Shown in pieces: positions 48,497 to 57,156 of a stretch of DNA of 64,000 nt. How positions within the stretch are numbered: position 1 is the stretch's first letter; every line of letters starts with the position of its first letter. The stretch spans positions 248,001 to 312,000 of the forward strand of contig NZ_JAPMUA010000005.1 of assembly GCF_029603155.1 (NCBI RefSeq), written 5' to 3'. Under the pieces are notes generated by a model. It did no database searches. It was not told the DNA's origin and saw nothing but the letters and a program-made list of their open reading frames with translations. Position numbers and translations under genes: made by a program. This DNA is from Galbibacter pacificus (GTDB lineage Bacteria; Bacteroidota; Bacteroidia; Flavobacteriales; Flavobacteriaceae).

Positions 48497-49987
48497 ATGA
48501 AACCCAAATTTACAGCCTTTTATGGCCTGTTGTTTTTTTTAATAACTTTTGGCGTCTATCCCCAAGGATTAATGCCCAGCCCCGAGTTATCCTTAACTGA
48601 AAACAACAGTACTTCCATTGAAAGTTTTTTAAGCGATTATGTACAGTTCCCTTCCATTAGCGGTCACGAAAAGGAAGCCGGCGAATGGCTAAAAAAAGCA
48701 TGTAAAGCCAACGGGCTACACATTAAACAAATGGGCGATAAGGATAGCGAGTATAATTTTACGGCCTCCATATACCCATTATCTTCAAACCTGCCCAATA
48801 TTGTTTTTTTAAATCATATAGACGTTGTTCCGGCCGGAGATTTAACCAAATGGAAAGAACCTCCTTTTTCCGGAAAGATCACCACAAACGAAATTTGGGG
48901 GCGAGGCGCTTTTGACAATAAAGGGAATGCCGTTATGCAACTGTTCAGCATTTTGGAAATTCAAAAAAAATATAAAAATCAACAACTTCCGTTCAATATT
49001 ACCTTTTTGGCAGTATCCTGCGAAGAAACGCAATGTCGCGGAGGTGCCGAGTATGTTATCAAGCATTATTTAGATGAATTAAACCCAGAGCTTGTTATCG
49101 GCGAGGGACCACCGGCCATTTCCGGCGCCCTGTCCACAAGACCAGATCAAGTTATTTTCCCGATTTCGGTTGCGCACAAACGGGCACTTTGGATAAAGTT
49201 AAAGCTTAAAATAAATACTTCTGCACACGGTTCCGTTACCCCGATAAGGTATGCCAACAAAGAAATGGTAAAAGCACTGAACAACCTGCTCGACCAAAGG
49301 CAAAAAGCAATTTATACCGATTTAAACGTAAAAATGCTCAAAGAAATGGGGAAACTCGAAAAAGGCTTAACGGGATTTGCCATGAAACACCCAAAACTCT
49401 TTAAAATGTTTGTTACCCCAAAACTTAGGGAACACCCGGAACTTTTTGCCCTGTTTTCAAATACCATAACCCTCACAAGCCTGGACAGTGAAAACGATGT
49501 GGTAAATGTAATCCCGAGCGAGGTTACTGCTTTACTGGATTGCCGTCTGCTCCCCGAAGCCAATAAAGAAGAATTTCTTGAAGAAGTAAAAAAGAGACTT
49601 AAAAACGACGACATTGAAGTTTCTACCATTTATACAATGCCCGAAATGAAGTCTTCTGATGATAACAACATTTTTTACAAACATTTAAAAGATGCCATTG
49701 AAGAAAATTATCCAAAAGGAAAGGTAATTACCATTTTGCTTCCTAATACAAGTGATGCAGGTCTTTTTAGGGCCAAAGGCATTACCTCTTTTACCACGGT
49801 GCCCATAAATATCCCCAGAAAATATCTAGACAATATACATAGTGAAAACGAACGCATGCCACGCGGTGTTTTAACGCAAGGTTCCAATACTTATGTAGAC
49901 TTTTTAGAAAATTGCATTGAAGGGAATATTGTGCCCCCCCGACCAAAAGAATTAGATTCGTTATCAGCATTAAATACCAATAAATGA
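48497..49987 (+). CDS. M20-family metallopeptidase, exported
   Basis: The 496-residue carboxypeptidase-type enzyme has a signal peptide at residues 1-25. Zinc-site motifs are NIVFLNHIDVVPAGDLTKWKEPPFSG (HxD), GRGAFDNKGNAVMQL (bridging Asp), VSCEETQCRGGAEYVI (Glu-Glu catalytic base and ligand), and a late His in NIHSENERMPRG (about residue 455). It matches the PepV/carboxypeptidase S-like subgroup. It cleaves C-terminal or acyl-amino acids; the exact substrate is unknown. It overlaps the following esterase gene by 4 nt. Confidence 0.9.
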   Translation: MKPKFTAFYGLLFFLITFGVYPQGLMPSPELSLTENNSTSIESFLSDYVQFPSISGHEKEAGEWLKKACKANGLHIKQMGDKDSEYNFTASIYPLSSNLPNIVFLNHIDVVPAGDLTKWKEPPFSGKITTNEIWGRGAFDNKGNAVMQLFSILEIQKKYKNQQLPFNITFLAVSCEETQCRGGAEYVIKHYLDELNPELVIGEGPPAISGALSTRPDQVIFPISVAHKRALWIKLKLKINTSAHGSVTPIRYANKEMVKALNNLLDQRQKAIYTDLNVKMLKEMGKLEKGLTGFAMKHPKLFKMFVTPKLREHPELFALFSNTITLTSLDSENDVVNVIPSEVTALLDCRLLPEANKEEFLEEVKKRLKNDDIEVSTIYTMPEMKSSDDNNIFYKHLKDAIEENYPKGKVITILLPNTSDAGLFRAKGITSFTTVPINIPRKYLDNIHSENERMPRGVLTQGSNTYVDFLENCIEGNIVPPRPKELDSLSALNTNK

Positions 49988-50916
49988 CCAACCAACTATC
50001 CCGCATTATAACCATAATTGTTATATGCCTTACCTCCAGTTTTGTTTCTGCACAAAATAAGTCAATCCCTTTATACCAAGGAAAAATACCAAACAGTACG
50101 GGAGCCCCAGAAGAAGAAATTCGTGAGAACAACAATATTTTGTTGATTTCCAATGTGCAAAAGCCTGCTTTAGAAGTTTTTACGCCCCCAAAACGCAACC
50201 GTAATGGAAAAGCCGTTATTATATGTCCCGGCGGTGGGTACCATTATCTGGCATACGATTGGGAAGGCACCGAAATTGCCAAATGGTTTAATAGTAAAGG
50301 AATTACCGCCTTTGTTCTAAAATATAGGCTCCCAATTGCCAAAACCGTTACCAATAAAAGCGAAGTCCCGCTAAGCGATGCCATCCAGGCTATTAAAATG
50401 GTACGTAAAAATGCAGAAACATGGAACATAAACCCAAACGATATTGGTATTATGGGATTTTCGGCCGGTGGCCATCTTGCCTCGACATTGGGCACACATT
50501 ATAACATGGACTACAATATTAAAAACGACCCCTATAAAGATATTAGTGCCCGCCCTGATTTCATGATCCTTATTTACCCTGTAATTACCATGGAGGCCAC
50601 ATATACGCACAGAGGATCGCGCGAAGCTTTATTGGGAAAACAGCCCACTGACGAAATTATCGATCTATATTCCAACGAAAAACAGATTACCAAAAACACG
50701 CCACCAACATTCTTGTTGCATTGCGAAGACGACGATGTTGTCCCGGTAGAAAACAGCCTTCTATTTTACAAAGCACTAAAAGAAAACAACGTTCCAGCCG
50801 AAATGCATTTGTACCCTAAAGGCGGACACGGTTTTGGATTGGCGTCCAATAATGCCCACCTGCAAACATGGACACAACGCTTGTACGAATGGCTTTGGAA
50901 AATGAGCAATAATTAA
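49984..50916 (+). CDS. Alpha/beta-hydrolase (BD-FAE/acetylxylan esterase-like), exported
   Basis: The 310-residue protein has a signal peptide ending SSFVSAQ. The hydrolase fold has the oxyanion GGGYHYLAYDWEGTEIAKWF, the nucleophile elbow GIMGFSAGGHLASTLG (Ser), the catalytic Asp in FLLHCEDDDVVPVENSL and His in GGHGFGLASNN. Family members deacetylate or hydrolyse esters of plant or marine polysaccharides. Coupled with the M20 peptidase gene by ATGA, so the two proteins are made together, perhaps to degrade extracellular polymers. Confidence 0.9.
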   Translation: MTNQLSRIITIIVICLTSSFVSAQNKSIPLYQGKIPNSTGAPEEEIRENNNILLISNVQKPALEVFTPPKRNRNGKAVIICPGGGYHYLAYDWEGTEIAKWFNSKGITAFVLKYRLPIAKTVTNKSEVPLSDAIQAIKMVRKNAETWNINPNDIGIMGFSAGGHLASTLGTHYNMDYNIKNDPYKDISARPDFMILIYPVITMEATYTHRGSREALLGKQPTDEIIDLYSNEKQITKNTPPTFLLHCEDDDVVPVENSLLFYKALKENNVPAEMHLYPKGGHGFGLASNNAHLQTWTQRLYEWLWKMSNN

Positions 50917-50919
50917 TTG

Positions 50920-52383
50920 CTACAAGCCACTTATATAACTCCCATACGGATCTTTAAATTGATAACCTTCCGTAAAGCGGTGTTTGCTTAGCTTTTTATA
51001 CGCCACCAGCCCCCATAACAAAAATTCTTTTATAAAATAGCTGTCTTTTGCCTCGATATCGGGTTGGTATTCCAACAATAAGTTGGTCAACGGTTTAATT
51101 TGGTCCAATCCGTCCTTATATTCATTATCGGGAACATCGTCGAGCAGTTCAAGTCCGCTTCCGTCAAAAAACCACTGTACTATTTCATCGTAAGGGCTCG
51201 GGGCATTGGGCCTTTCCAGTTTTTCAATTTTCGGGAAATATTTCGGGAACATACTTTTAATGGCATCGTTTATAAGTTCTTGTGCCACAAAGGCCGCGCC
51301 TTCCTGTTCTCCTTCATATACCAATTCTACTTTTCCGGTAATGGAAGGGATTACGCCCATAAAATCGCTTAACCTAATACCGGTAGCATCTTCATTGTTC
51401 TTTAACATGCGCCTTTCGGCAGTGCTCATCAAGTTTTCGAAGGCCGTAATGCTCATCCTGGCACTAATTCCGCTTTTATGGTCTATATATTCACTATTTC
51501 TGGCCTCAAAAGCTATTTGTTCCAACAAATCGAAGACCAATTCGGGCACATAGATACTTTCTTTCTGAGATATTTCCAATTTGGCCTCTTGTTTTGTTAT
51601 TTTCTTGGCAATTTCTACCGTTTCTGGATAATGCGTTAAAATTTGCGAGCCAATCCGGTCTTTAAGGGGCGTAACAATGCTCCCCCTGTTGGTATAATCT
51701 TCGGGGTTTGCCGTAAAAACAAATTGCATGTCCAATGGGAGCCTTAACTTAAAGCCACGTATCTGTATGTCGCCTTCCTGAAGGATATTAAACAGGGCCA
51801 CCTGGATGCGCGCCTGCAAATCGGGCAATTCGTTTATTACAAAGATGCTCCGGTTGGCCCTTGGGATCATTCCATAGTGTATTACGCGGTCGTCTGCATA
51901 CGATAGCTTTAAATTTGCCGCCTTTATCGGGTCTACATCGCCTATTAAATCGGCTACGGTAACATCGGGCGTGGCCAGTTTCTCAAAAAAGCGTTCTTGG
52001 CGGTGTATACAAACTATTGGGGTATCGTTGGCGTGTTCTTTTATAAGTTCCATGGCATATCTTGACAAGGGTTGCAATGGGTCGTCGTTTATTTCCGATC
52101 CCTTTACCACCGGGATCCATTCGTCCAGCAATGCTACCATCAACCTTGCCAAACGTGTCTTTGCCTGCCCCCTGAGCCCCAAAAAATTAATATTATGGCG
52201 GGAAAGTATTGCCCTTTCCAGTTCTGGGATTACCGTATTCTCGTATCCGTGGATTCCTTCAAAGGTTGTTTCGTTTTTTTTAATCTTTTCAATTAAATTA
52301 TCCCTTAACTCGTCTTTAATCGATTTTGACCGGTACCCCGATTCCTTTAATTGGCCCAGGGTCTTTATTTTTTCTATTTGCAT
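50920..52383 (-). CDS. AAA ATPase, magnesium-chelatase-I-like (MoxR type)
   Basis: The 487-residue ATPase has Walker A in NINFLGLRGQAKTRLARL (GxxGxxKT), Walker B in RSIFVINELPDLQ, sensor 1 in DMQFVFTANPEDYTNRGSIVTPLKDRIG (Asn), and the Arg finger region. It belongs to the ChlI/MoxR group that works with von Willebrand factor A (VWA) proteins as a chaperone or complex assembler. The VWA gene lies 118 bp upstream on the same strand. No chlorophyll or cobalt genes are near, so a chelatase role is unlikely. Confidence 0.88.
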   Translation of the reverse strand: MQIEKIKTLGQLKESGYRSKSIKDELRDNLIEKIKKNETTFEGIHGYENTVIPELERAILSRHNINFLGLRGQAKTRLARLMVALLDEWIPVVKGSEINDDPLQPLSRYAMELIKEHANDTPIVCIHRQERFFEKLATPDVTVADLIGDVDPIKAANLKLSYADDRVIHYGMIPRANRSIFVINELPDLQARIQVALFNILQEGDIQIRGFKLRLPLDMQFVFTANPEDYTNRGSIVTPLKDRIGSQILTHYPETVEIAKKITKQEAKLEISQKESIYVPELVFDLLEQIAFEARNSEYIDHKSGISARMSITAFENLMSTAERRMLKNNEDATGIRLSDFMGVIPSITGKVELVYEGEQEGAAFVAQELINDAIKSMFPKYFPKIEKLERPNAPSPYDEIVQWFFDGSGLELLDDVPDNEYKDGLDQIKPLTNLLLEYQPDIEAKDSYFIKEFLLWGLVAYKKLSKHRFTEGYQFKDPYGSYISGL

Positions 52384-52480
52384 GTACGTTTTTTATTGTT
52401 TATGGAGGTTTTGGCCGTTTTATTGTTAATTACGGCACTGTTTTCTATAATTTTCTATCTTTTTTTGCTATGGCGAACAC

Positions 52481-52501
52481 AAATGGCACCAAATGCCATT
52501 T
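52481..52501. other. Hairpin between the VWA and AAA genes
   Basis: AAATGGCA (52481-52488) pairs with TGCCATTT (52494-52501) around a 5-nt loop, 8 bp in all. It sits directly after the VWA stop codon in the transcript. No U run follows on the minus strand, so it may reduce rather than stop transcription into the ATPase gene. Confidence 0.55.
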
Positions 52502-53638
52502 TTACCGTATTCTTTTCTTCCTATTGTTCTCGTAGTCTTCAAAAATCATTTCGCCCAGGCCTTGCAGCCCTGTAAAGAATGCCTTTCCTTTATTGGCCTC
52601 GGTAAAATGGCGCACAAACTGCATTAGGTACGGATCTCTTGCAATCATAAATGTAGTAATGGGTATGTGCAGTTTTCTGGCCTGCCGCGCCATATTGTAA
52701 CACTTATCTACTATATAGGTGTCCAGCCCAACGCTGTTCATGTAATATTCTCCGTTTTGTTGCCTTATGCAGCTGGGTTTTCCATCGGTAATCATAAAAA
52801 TCTGCTTATTGGTGTTCCTTTTCCTCCGCAGCATGTCCATGGCCAATTGCAATCCGGCCACGGTATTGGTATGGTAGGGCCCCACCTTTAAATAAGGCAG
52901 GTCTTTTATGGCAATGGGCCATGCATCGTTACCAAAAACCAGGATATCGAGCGTATCTTTCGGGTAGCGGGTGGTTATAAGCTCTGCCAGGGCCATTGCC
53001 ACCTTTTTTGCAGGTGTAATGCGGTCTTCGCCATAAAGAATCATGCTATGGCTTATGTCTATCATCAATACGGTGCTCATTTGTGCCTTATGGTGGGTTT
53101 CCTCGACCACGAGGTCGCTTTCGTTGAGGATAAAGGAGTCCAGCCCGTGGTTTATTTGCGCATTGCGCATGCTCTCTGTCATGGATATGCGTTCCATGGC
53201 ATCGCCAAAGCGGTATTCCCTAAAATCGCCCGTATGTTCATCGCCCCGGCCAATATGTTTGGTACGGTGGTTCCCCGAGGTACTTTTTTTAAGCTTTCCG
53301 AATATCTGGTCGAGCGCATGCTTCCTTATTAGCTGCTCGGTCTTTGCCGTAATGGAAAACTTCCCTTCGCCATCTCCATTTCCCCCGCCTTCCGGGTCTA
53401 TTTCTTCTTGTATGTAGCCTTTGCGCTTTAAATCTTCAATAAAATCGTCTATGGTGTAATTTTCGTCGGTAAGGCTGTATTCTTTGTCCAGTTCGCGGAG
53501 CCAATCGATCGCTTCATCAAAATCGCCCGACGTATGCGTGATTAGTTCCTTAAAAATTTCGAATAATTTATCAAACGGAGATTGATCTGGAGCTTCGTAC
53601 CTTGTAAAGACAAACCCTTTTCTTTTTGTTCTATTCAT
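52502..53638 (-). CDS. VWA-domain protein, partner of the AAA ATPase
   Basis: The 378-residue protein has a helical N-terminal half (RSPFDKLFEIFKELITHTSGDFDEAIDWL ... YTIDDFIEDLKRKGYIQEE). Its VWA domain carries MIDAS ligands DISHS (MLIDISHSMILYGEDRITPAKKVAMALAEL), LAMDML region Thr and FMITDGKPSC (Asp). It is the first gene of the pair, upstream of the AAA ATPase. Such pairs assemble or activate metal enzymes or membrane complexes; the client here is unknown. Confidence 0.88.
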   Translation of the reverse strand: MNRTKRKGFVFTRYEAPDQSPFDKLFEIFKELITHTSGDFDEAIDWLRELDKEYSLTDENYTIDDFIEDLKRKGYIQEEIDPEGGGNGDGEGKFSITAKTEQLIRKHALDQIFGKLKKSTSGNHRTKHIGRGDEHTGDFREYRFGDAMERISMTESMRNAQINHGLDSFILNESDLVVEETHHKAQMSTVLMIDISHSMILYGEDRITPAKKVAMALAELITTRYPKDTLDILVFGNDAWPIAIKDLPYLKVGPYHTNTVAGLQLAMDMLRRKRNTNKQIFMITDGKPSCIRQQNGEYYMNSVGLDTYIVDKCYNMARQARKLHIPITTFMIARDPYLMQFVRHFTEANKGKAFFTGLQGLGEMIFEDYENNRKKRIR

Positions 53639-53795
53639 AGCACTATAAAATTAATCATTTTTACAGAAATGAAAAAGTTACAGTCTTGTTAAGGTTTAAA
53701 CGGAAGAAAGTTTCTCTTTTTTTCTGAATATGATGCCTCTTTTGCCCGATGATGCATCTTTAACGATTGATGCAGTATCGTTTTCAGTCATGCTT

Positions 53796-53942
53796 CATCT
53801 TTTTCAGCTTTATTACACATTTTTGCACCCAACATCCATTTTTTTCAACTTTATTACACATTTTTGCACTCAACATCCATCTTTTTCAACTTTTTTCATT
53901 TTTCTCAACTTTATTACGCATTTTTTCACTCGATATCCATTT
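53796..53942. repeat. 41-bp T-rich imperfect tandem repeat
   Basis: About three copies of a unit starting CATCCATTTTTTTCAACTTT with TATTACACATTTTTGCAC near its middle. The copies of TATTACACAT start at 53811 and 53852, 41 bp apart; the third (TATTACGCAT) starts at 53912, after a 19-bp insertion. Not CRISPR-like, because there are no unique spacers. Confidence 0.75.
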
Positions 53943-54048
53943 TTTTTACAAATATTCAGTATTTACATACCTATGTTGCACTTGTTTTTATGCTGATAAA
54001 GAAAAAATGTATTTGATTGCTTTCAACTGAAACTCCTAAACTAAATAT

Positions 54049-54078
54049 GTTGCAATCAAACTAAAAATTATATTTTTG
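54049..54078 (+). promoter_or_regulatory. Promoter of rlmD, immediately before the start codon
   Basis: GTTG (54049-54052), 18-nt spacer, TATTTTTG (54071-54078), an exact TAnnTTTG. Only four bases (CGGC) separate the box from the ATG at 54083, so the mRNA should be leaderless or nearly so. Confidence 0.65.
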
Positions 54079-54082
54079 CGGC

Positions 54083-55492
54083 ATGGCAAGAAAGAATAAA
54101 AGACAGTTTTTTGAGGAAGTAGAAGTGATAGACGCAGGCGCCAAAGGAAAAGGGGTTGCCAAGGCACCCGATGGCAGGGTTATCTTTCTTCCATATGCGG
54201 TACCCGGCGATGTGGTTGCGGTACAGACCTTTAAAAAACGAAAAGCCTATTTTGAAGGGAAAATAACCGAGGTACTTACGCCTTCGCCCAAAAGAACGAC
54301 GCCCGAATGCGAACATTTTGGGGTTTGCGGCGGCTGTAAATGGCAAAACATGGGGTACCAGCACCAATTGTTCTACAAACAACGCGAGGTGGAGAACAAT
54401 TTAAAGCGTATTGGCAAGGTGGAGCTGCCTACGTTTATACCAATTTTAGGATCGGAGCAGCATTATTTTTACCGCAATAAAATGGAGTTCTCTTTTTCCA
54501 ACAACAGATGGCTTACGCAAGATGAAATAGATAGCGACAGGGACCTGGGCGACAAAAATGCCCTGGGATTCCATATCCCGGGAATGTGGGATAAGATATT
54601 GGACATAAAAAAGTGCCACTTGCAGGAAGATCCGTCTAATGCAATCCGCCTGGCGGTAAAACATTATGTGGTACAGAACGGTTTTGAGTTTTTTGATACA
54701 AGAAACCAAAGCGGACTCTTGCGAACGCTTATGTTGCGCACCTCATCTACAGGTGAGATTATGGTACTCCTTCAATTTTTTGATGACGATAGGGAAAAAA
54801 GAGAGTCTTTGCTGGATTTTTTAAAGGAAGAATTCCCGCAGATTACCGCTCTTCAATATGTGGTTAACCAAAAGCCAAACGATACTATTTACGACCAGGA
54901 AGTAGTTTGCTATGCTGGCCGGGACCATATTTTTGAGGAAATGGAAGGCCTGAAGTTTAAAATAAACGCAAAGTCTTTTTACCAAACAAACTCTAAACAG
55001 GCATACCAATTGTACAAAATAACCCGCGACTTTGCCGGGCTAACGGGCAACGAACTAGTATACGACCTCTATACCGGCACGGGCACCATTGCCCAGTTTG
55101 TTGCCAAAAAAGCAAAGAAGGTCGTAGGCGTAGAAGCCGTTCCCGAAGCCATTGAAGATGCCAAGGCAAATGCACAATTAAACGGCATAGACAACGTTAC
55201 CTTTTACGCAGGCGACATGAAAGAGGTCTTTAACAAAGATTTTATCAATGCCAACGGGAAACCCGATGTTATTATTACAGACCCGCCACGCGACGGGATG
55301 CACAAAGACGTGGTTGAACAAATATTGAATATTGCGCCAAAAAAAGTAGTTTACGTAAGTTGCAACAGCGCCACACAAGCAAGGGACCTCGCCCTTATGG
55401 ACGGCAAATACAAGGTAACCCGGGTACAACCTGTTGACATGTTCCCGCAAACGCACCATGTGGAAAATGTTGTACTTTTGGAGAAAAGATAA
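54083..55492 (+). CDS. rlmD: 23S rRNA (uracil-C5)-methyltransferase RlmD/RumA
   Basis: The 469-residue enzyme has an N-terminal TRAM-like RNA-binding part. Its [4Fe-4S] cysteines are in CEHFGVCGGCKW plus CHL (IKKCHLQ). A Rossmann SAM domain has YDLYTGTGTIAQFVAKKA and ITDPPRDGMHKDVV, and the catalytic Cys is in VVYVSCNSATQARDLAL. It methylates U1939-type positions of 23S rRNA (RumA assignment from the RlmD family; RlmC and TrmA are alternatives). Followed 67 bp later by DUF6452 and DUF6048 genes. Confidence 0.92.
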   Translation: MARKNKRQFFEEVEVIDAGAKGKGVAKAPDGRVIFLPYAVPGDVVAVQTFKKRKAYFEGKITEVLTPSPKRTTPECEHFGVCGGCKWQNMGYQHQLFYKQREVENNLKRIGKVELPTFIPILGSEQHYFYRNKMEFSFSNNRWLTQDEIDSDRDLGDKNALGFHIPGMWDKILDIKKCHLQEDPSNAIRLAVKHYVVQNGFEFFDTRNQSGLLRTLMLRTSSTGEIMVLLQFFDDDREKRESLLDFLKEEFPQITALQYVVNQKPNDTIYDQEVVCYAGRDHIFEEMEGLKFKINAKSFYQTNSKQAYQLYKITRDFAGLTGNELVYDLYTGTGTIAQFVAKKAKKVVGVEAVPEAIEDAKANAQLNGIDNVTFYAGDMKEVFNKDFINANGKPDVIITDPPRDGMHKDVVEQILNIAPKKVVYVSCNSATQARDLALMDGKYKVTRVQPVDMFPQTHHVENVVLLEKR

Positions 55493-55559
55493 AAAAATCG
55501 GTTTAATTAAATTCGTTTGATATTGGGCAAAGCCTTATATTGGAACTGAAATAACAAAA

Positions 55560-56132
55560 ATGAGAAAAGTATTAGCCTTATTTTTTATACTGGCCATTGG
55601 CGCTGCCATATTTTCGGCCTGTGAAAAAGACGATATATGTCCGCCAGAGACACAAACCACCCCGATTTTAACAGTTGGTTTTTACAATTTGATCAATCAA
55701 GATGCCAACAAAACAGTTCCAAGCTTACGCGTTATAGGTATTAACAAAGACAGTACCGATAGGGACACCTTAAATACATTCCTGGACAGAACGAGCAAGA
55801 CCGAAATAGAAATCCCTTTAATGACCTCTGAAAATTCCAGCACTTTTATATTGATCTACAACTCCAAAGACAGGATAGATACCCTGGAAAACGGCGATAT
55901 AAATGTTGTTGAAACAGGAAATAGGGATACCATACAATTTAATTACAGCAGAAAAGAACGTTTTGTATCCAGAGGGTGCGGCTATGCGGTAACCATGACG
56001 GAGCTGGAGGCCGTTTTAAACCCAAAATATAAAGATACCGTACAAAATCCAGGCGAATGGATACGTTCTATATTTGTTCAGGACAAGAATTTACAAGATC
56101 AAGACACAGTACATGTTAAAATATACCACTAG
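55560..56132 (+). CDS. DUF6452 lipoprotein
   Basis: The 190-residue protein has a lipoprotein signal (MRKVLALFFILAIGAAIFSAC, Cys21). The mature part has DICPPETQTTPILTVGFYNLINQDANK, SLRVIGINKDSTDRDTLN and FVSRGCGYAVTMTEL. This is the DUF6452 layout, a Bacteroidota family usually beside DUF6048 and rlmD. Function unknown. It overlaps the next gene by 20 nt. Confidence 0.82.
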   Translation: MRKVLALFFILAIGAAIFSACEKDDICPPETQTTPILTVGFYNLINQDANKTVPSLRVIGINKDSTDRDTLNTFLDRTSKTEIEIPLMTSENSSTFILIYNSKDRIDTLENGDINVVETGNRDTIQFNYSRKERFVSRGCGYAVTMTELEAVLNPKYKDTVQNPGEWIRSIFVQDKNLQDQDTVHVKIYH

Positions 56133-56907
56133 TATTATATTGTTTTTATGTTTTCTTAGCGGCTATTCGCAAGAAGAAACAATTGCGGTAGACAGCACAG
56201 CTACAGACAGTACTGCCGTTGTACAGGTTGAAACCGATAGCACCGTATATAAACCGCGTTATGGTTTGAGAGTTGGAATAGATTTAAGCAAACCCATCCG
56301 TTCTTTTATAGATGAAGACTACAAAGGACTAGAACTGGTGGCAGATTTTAGGGTTTCGTACAATTTTTATGCGGCGGCAGAACTTGGAAATGAAGAAAAA
56401 ACCACGCAAGAAGACAATTTTAACTTTACCAGTAAAGGAAGCTATGTAAAATTAGGGTTCGATTGGAATACTTACGATAACTGGTACGGAATGGAGAACA
56501 TTATTAACGTTGGGGTGCGTTTTGGGCTAAGTGCTTTTAGCCAGACCCTAAACGAGTACCAAATCTACACTAAAAACCAATACTGGGGCGAAATACAGGA
56601 CGGGATTACCGGTACCAACATGCTCGGGGAATACAGCGGACTGAACGCACAATGGGTGGAAGTGGTTTTTGGAATTAAAGTAGAGATTTTCAAGAACTTG
56701 TTCATGGGAGGCAGTGTTCGCCTTAATTATCTAATAAACCAAACAGAGGCCAACCAATTACCTAACTTGTTTATCCCCGGTTTTAACAAAGTAACCGACG
56801 GAAGTAAATTTGGCGTAGGTTATAATTATACACTTTCTTATTTGATACCAATTTTTAAGGGCAAAAAACCGAGCAAAAAAACAGAAGTGCAAAGCAACGA
56901 AGAATAA
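56113..56907 (+). CDS. DUF6048 outer-membrane protein
   Basis: Start at MLKYTTSIILFLCFLSGYSQ (56113), a clean signal peptide; an earlier ATG at 56074 would overlap DUF6452 further. The 264-residue protein has RYGLRVGIDLSKPIRSFIDEDYKGLELVADFRV, SKGSYVKLGFDWNTYDNWYGMENIINVGVRFGLSAFSQ and GYNYTLSYLIPIFKGKKP, a beta-barrel pattern of the DUF6048 family. Probably partners with the DUF6452 lipoprotein, whose gene overlaps its start. Confidence 0.82.
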   Translation: MLKYTTSIILFLCFLSGYSQEETIAVDSTATDSTAVVQVETDSTVYKPRYGLRVGIDLSKPIRSFIDEDYKGLELVADFRVSYNFYAAAELGNEEKTTQEDNFNFTSKGSYVKLGFDWNTYDNWYGMENIINVGVRFGLSAFSQTLNEYQIYTKNQYWGEIQDGITGTNMLGEYSGLNAQWVEVVFGIKVEIFKNLFMGGSVRLNYLINQTEANQLPNLFIPGFNKVTDGSKFGVGYNYTLSYLIPIFKGKKPSKKTEVQSNEE

Positions 56908-56910
56908 ATA

Positions 56911-57144
56911 TTAGTTAATATTCCTAAATCCCTTTAAAAATATCCATTTCATCTTTATTTGTTCTTTTCCATTTTCATTGACCACGGCAAATTTTGGTGC
57001 CAGCACACTTGCCACAACAGCTGCAATAAGCACCAACACAATATGGTTAACAGGGAAAAGATAAAGCAAGGTAAAGCGTAAGATTAAAAAAATGCCCACA
57101 AACCCTATTAGGTTATAAAGCAATGCTTTTGTTTTTGGTTTCAT
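56911..57144 (-). CDS. Small membrane protein of unknown function
   Basis: A 77-residue protein with two membrane helices (LIGFVGIFLILRFTLLYLF; IVLVLIAAVVASVLAPKFAVV) and a basic tail (KEQIKMKWIFLKGFRNIN). No family recognised. It lies 12 nt after the RlmL-like gene in the same direction, and converges on DUF6048. Confidence 0.65.
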   Translation of the reverse strand: MKPKTKALLYNLIGFVGIFLILRFTLLYLFPVNHIVLVLIAAVVASVLAPKFAVVNENGKEQIKMKWIFLKGFRNIN

Positions 57145-57156
57145 ATTCTCTTTTGC

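Larger units (their letters stand above)
53639..54082. other. 444-bp gene-free region with a divergent promoter pair
   Basis: Between the divergent VWA and rlmD genes. It contains a T-rich repeat block (53796-53942) and the rlmD promoter at its right end. All frames through it are T-rich and low complexity, so no protein is supported. Confidence 0.7.

Noticed and set aside
50920..52383. Magnesium chelatase of chlorophyll or cobalamin synthesis
   Set aside because: No other tetrapyrrole genes are near, and the VWA partner is of the general MoxR-associated type.
52402..52575. Plus-strand frame MEVLAVLLLITALFSIIFYLF between the AAA and VWA genes, a possible small membrane protein
   Set aside because: Only half lies in the gap and the rest is antisense to the VWA gene; no promoter or start signal supports it.
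53730..54030. Plus-strand T/F-rich frames in the gap before rlmD, CRISPR-like look
   Set aside because: The 41-bp units are imperfect and have no unique spacers, and the frames are low-complexity products of the repeat.
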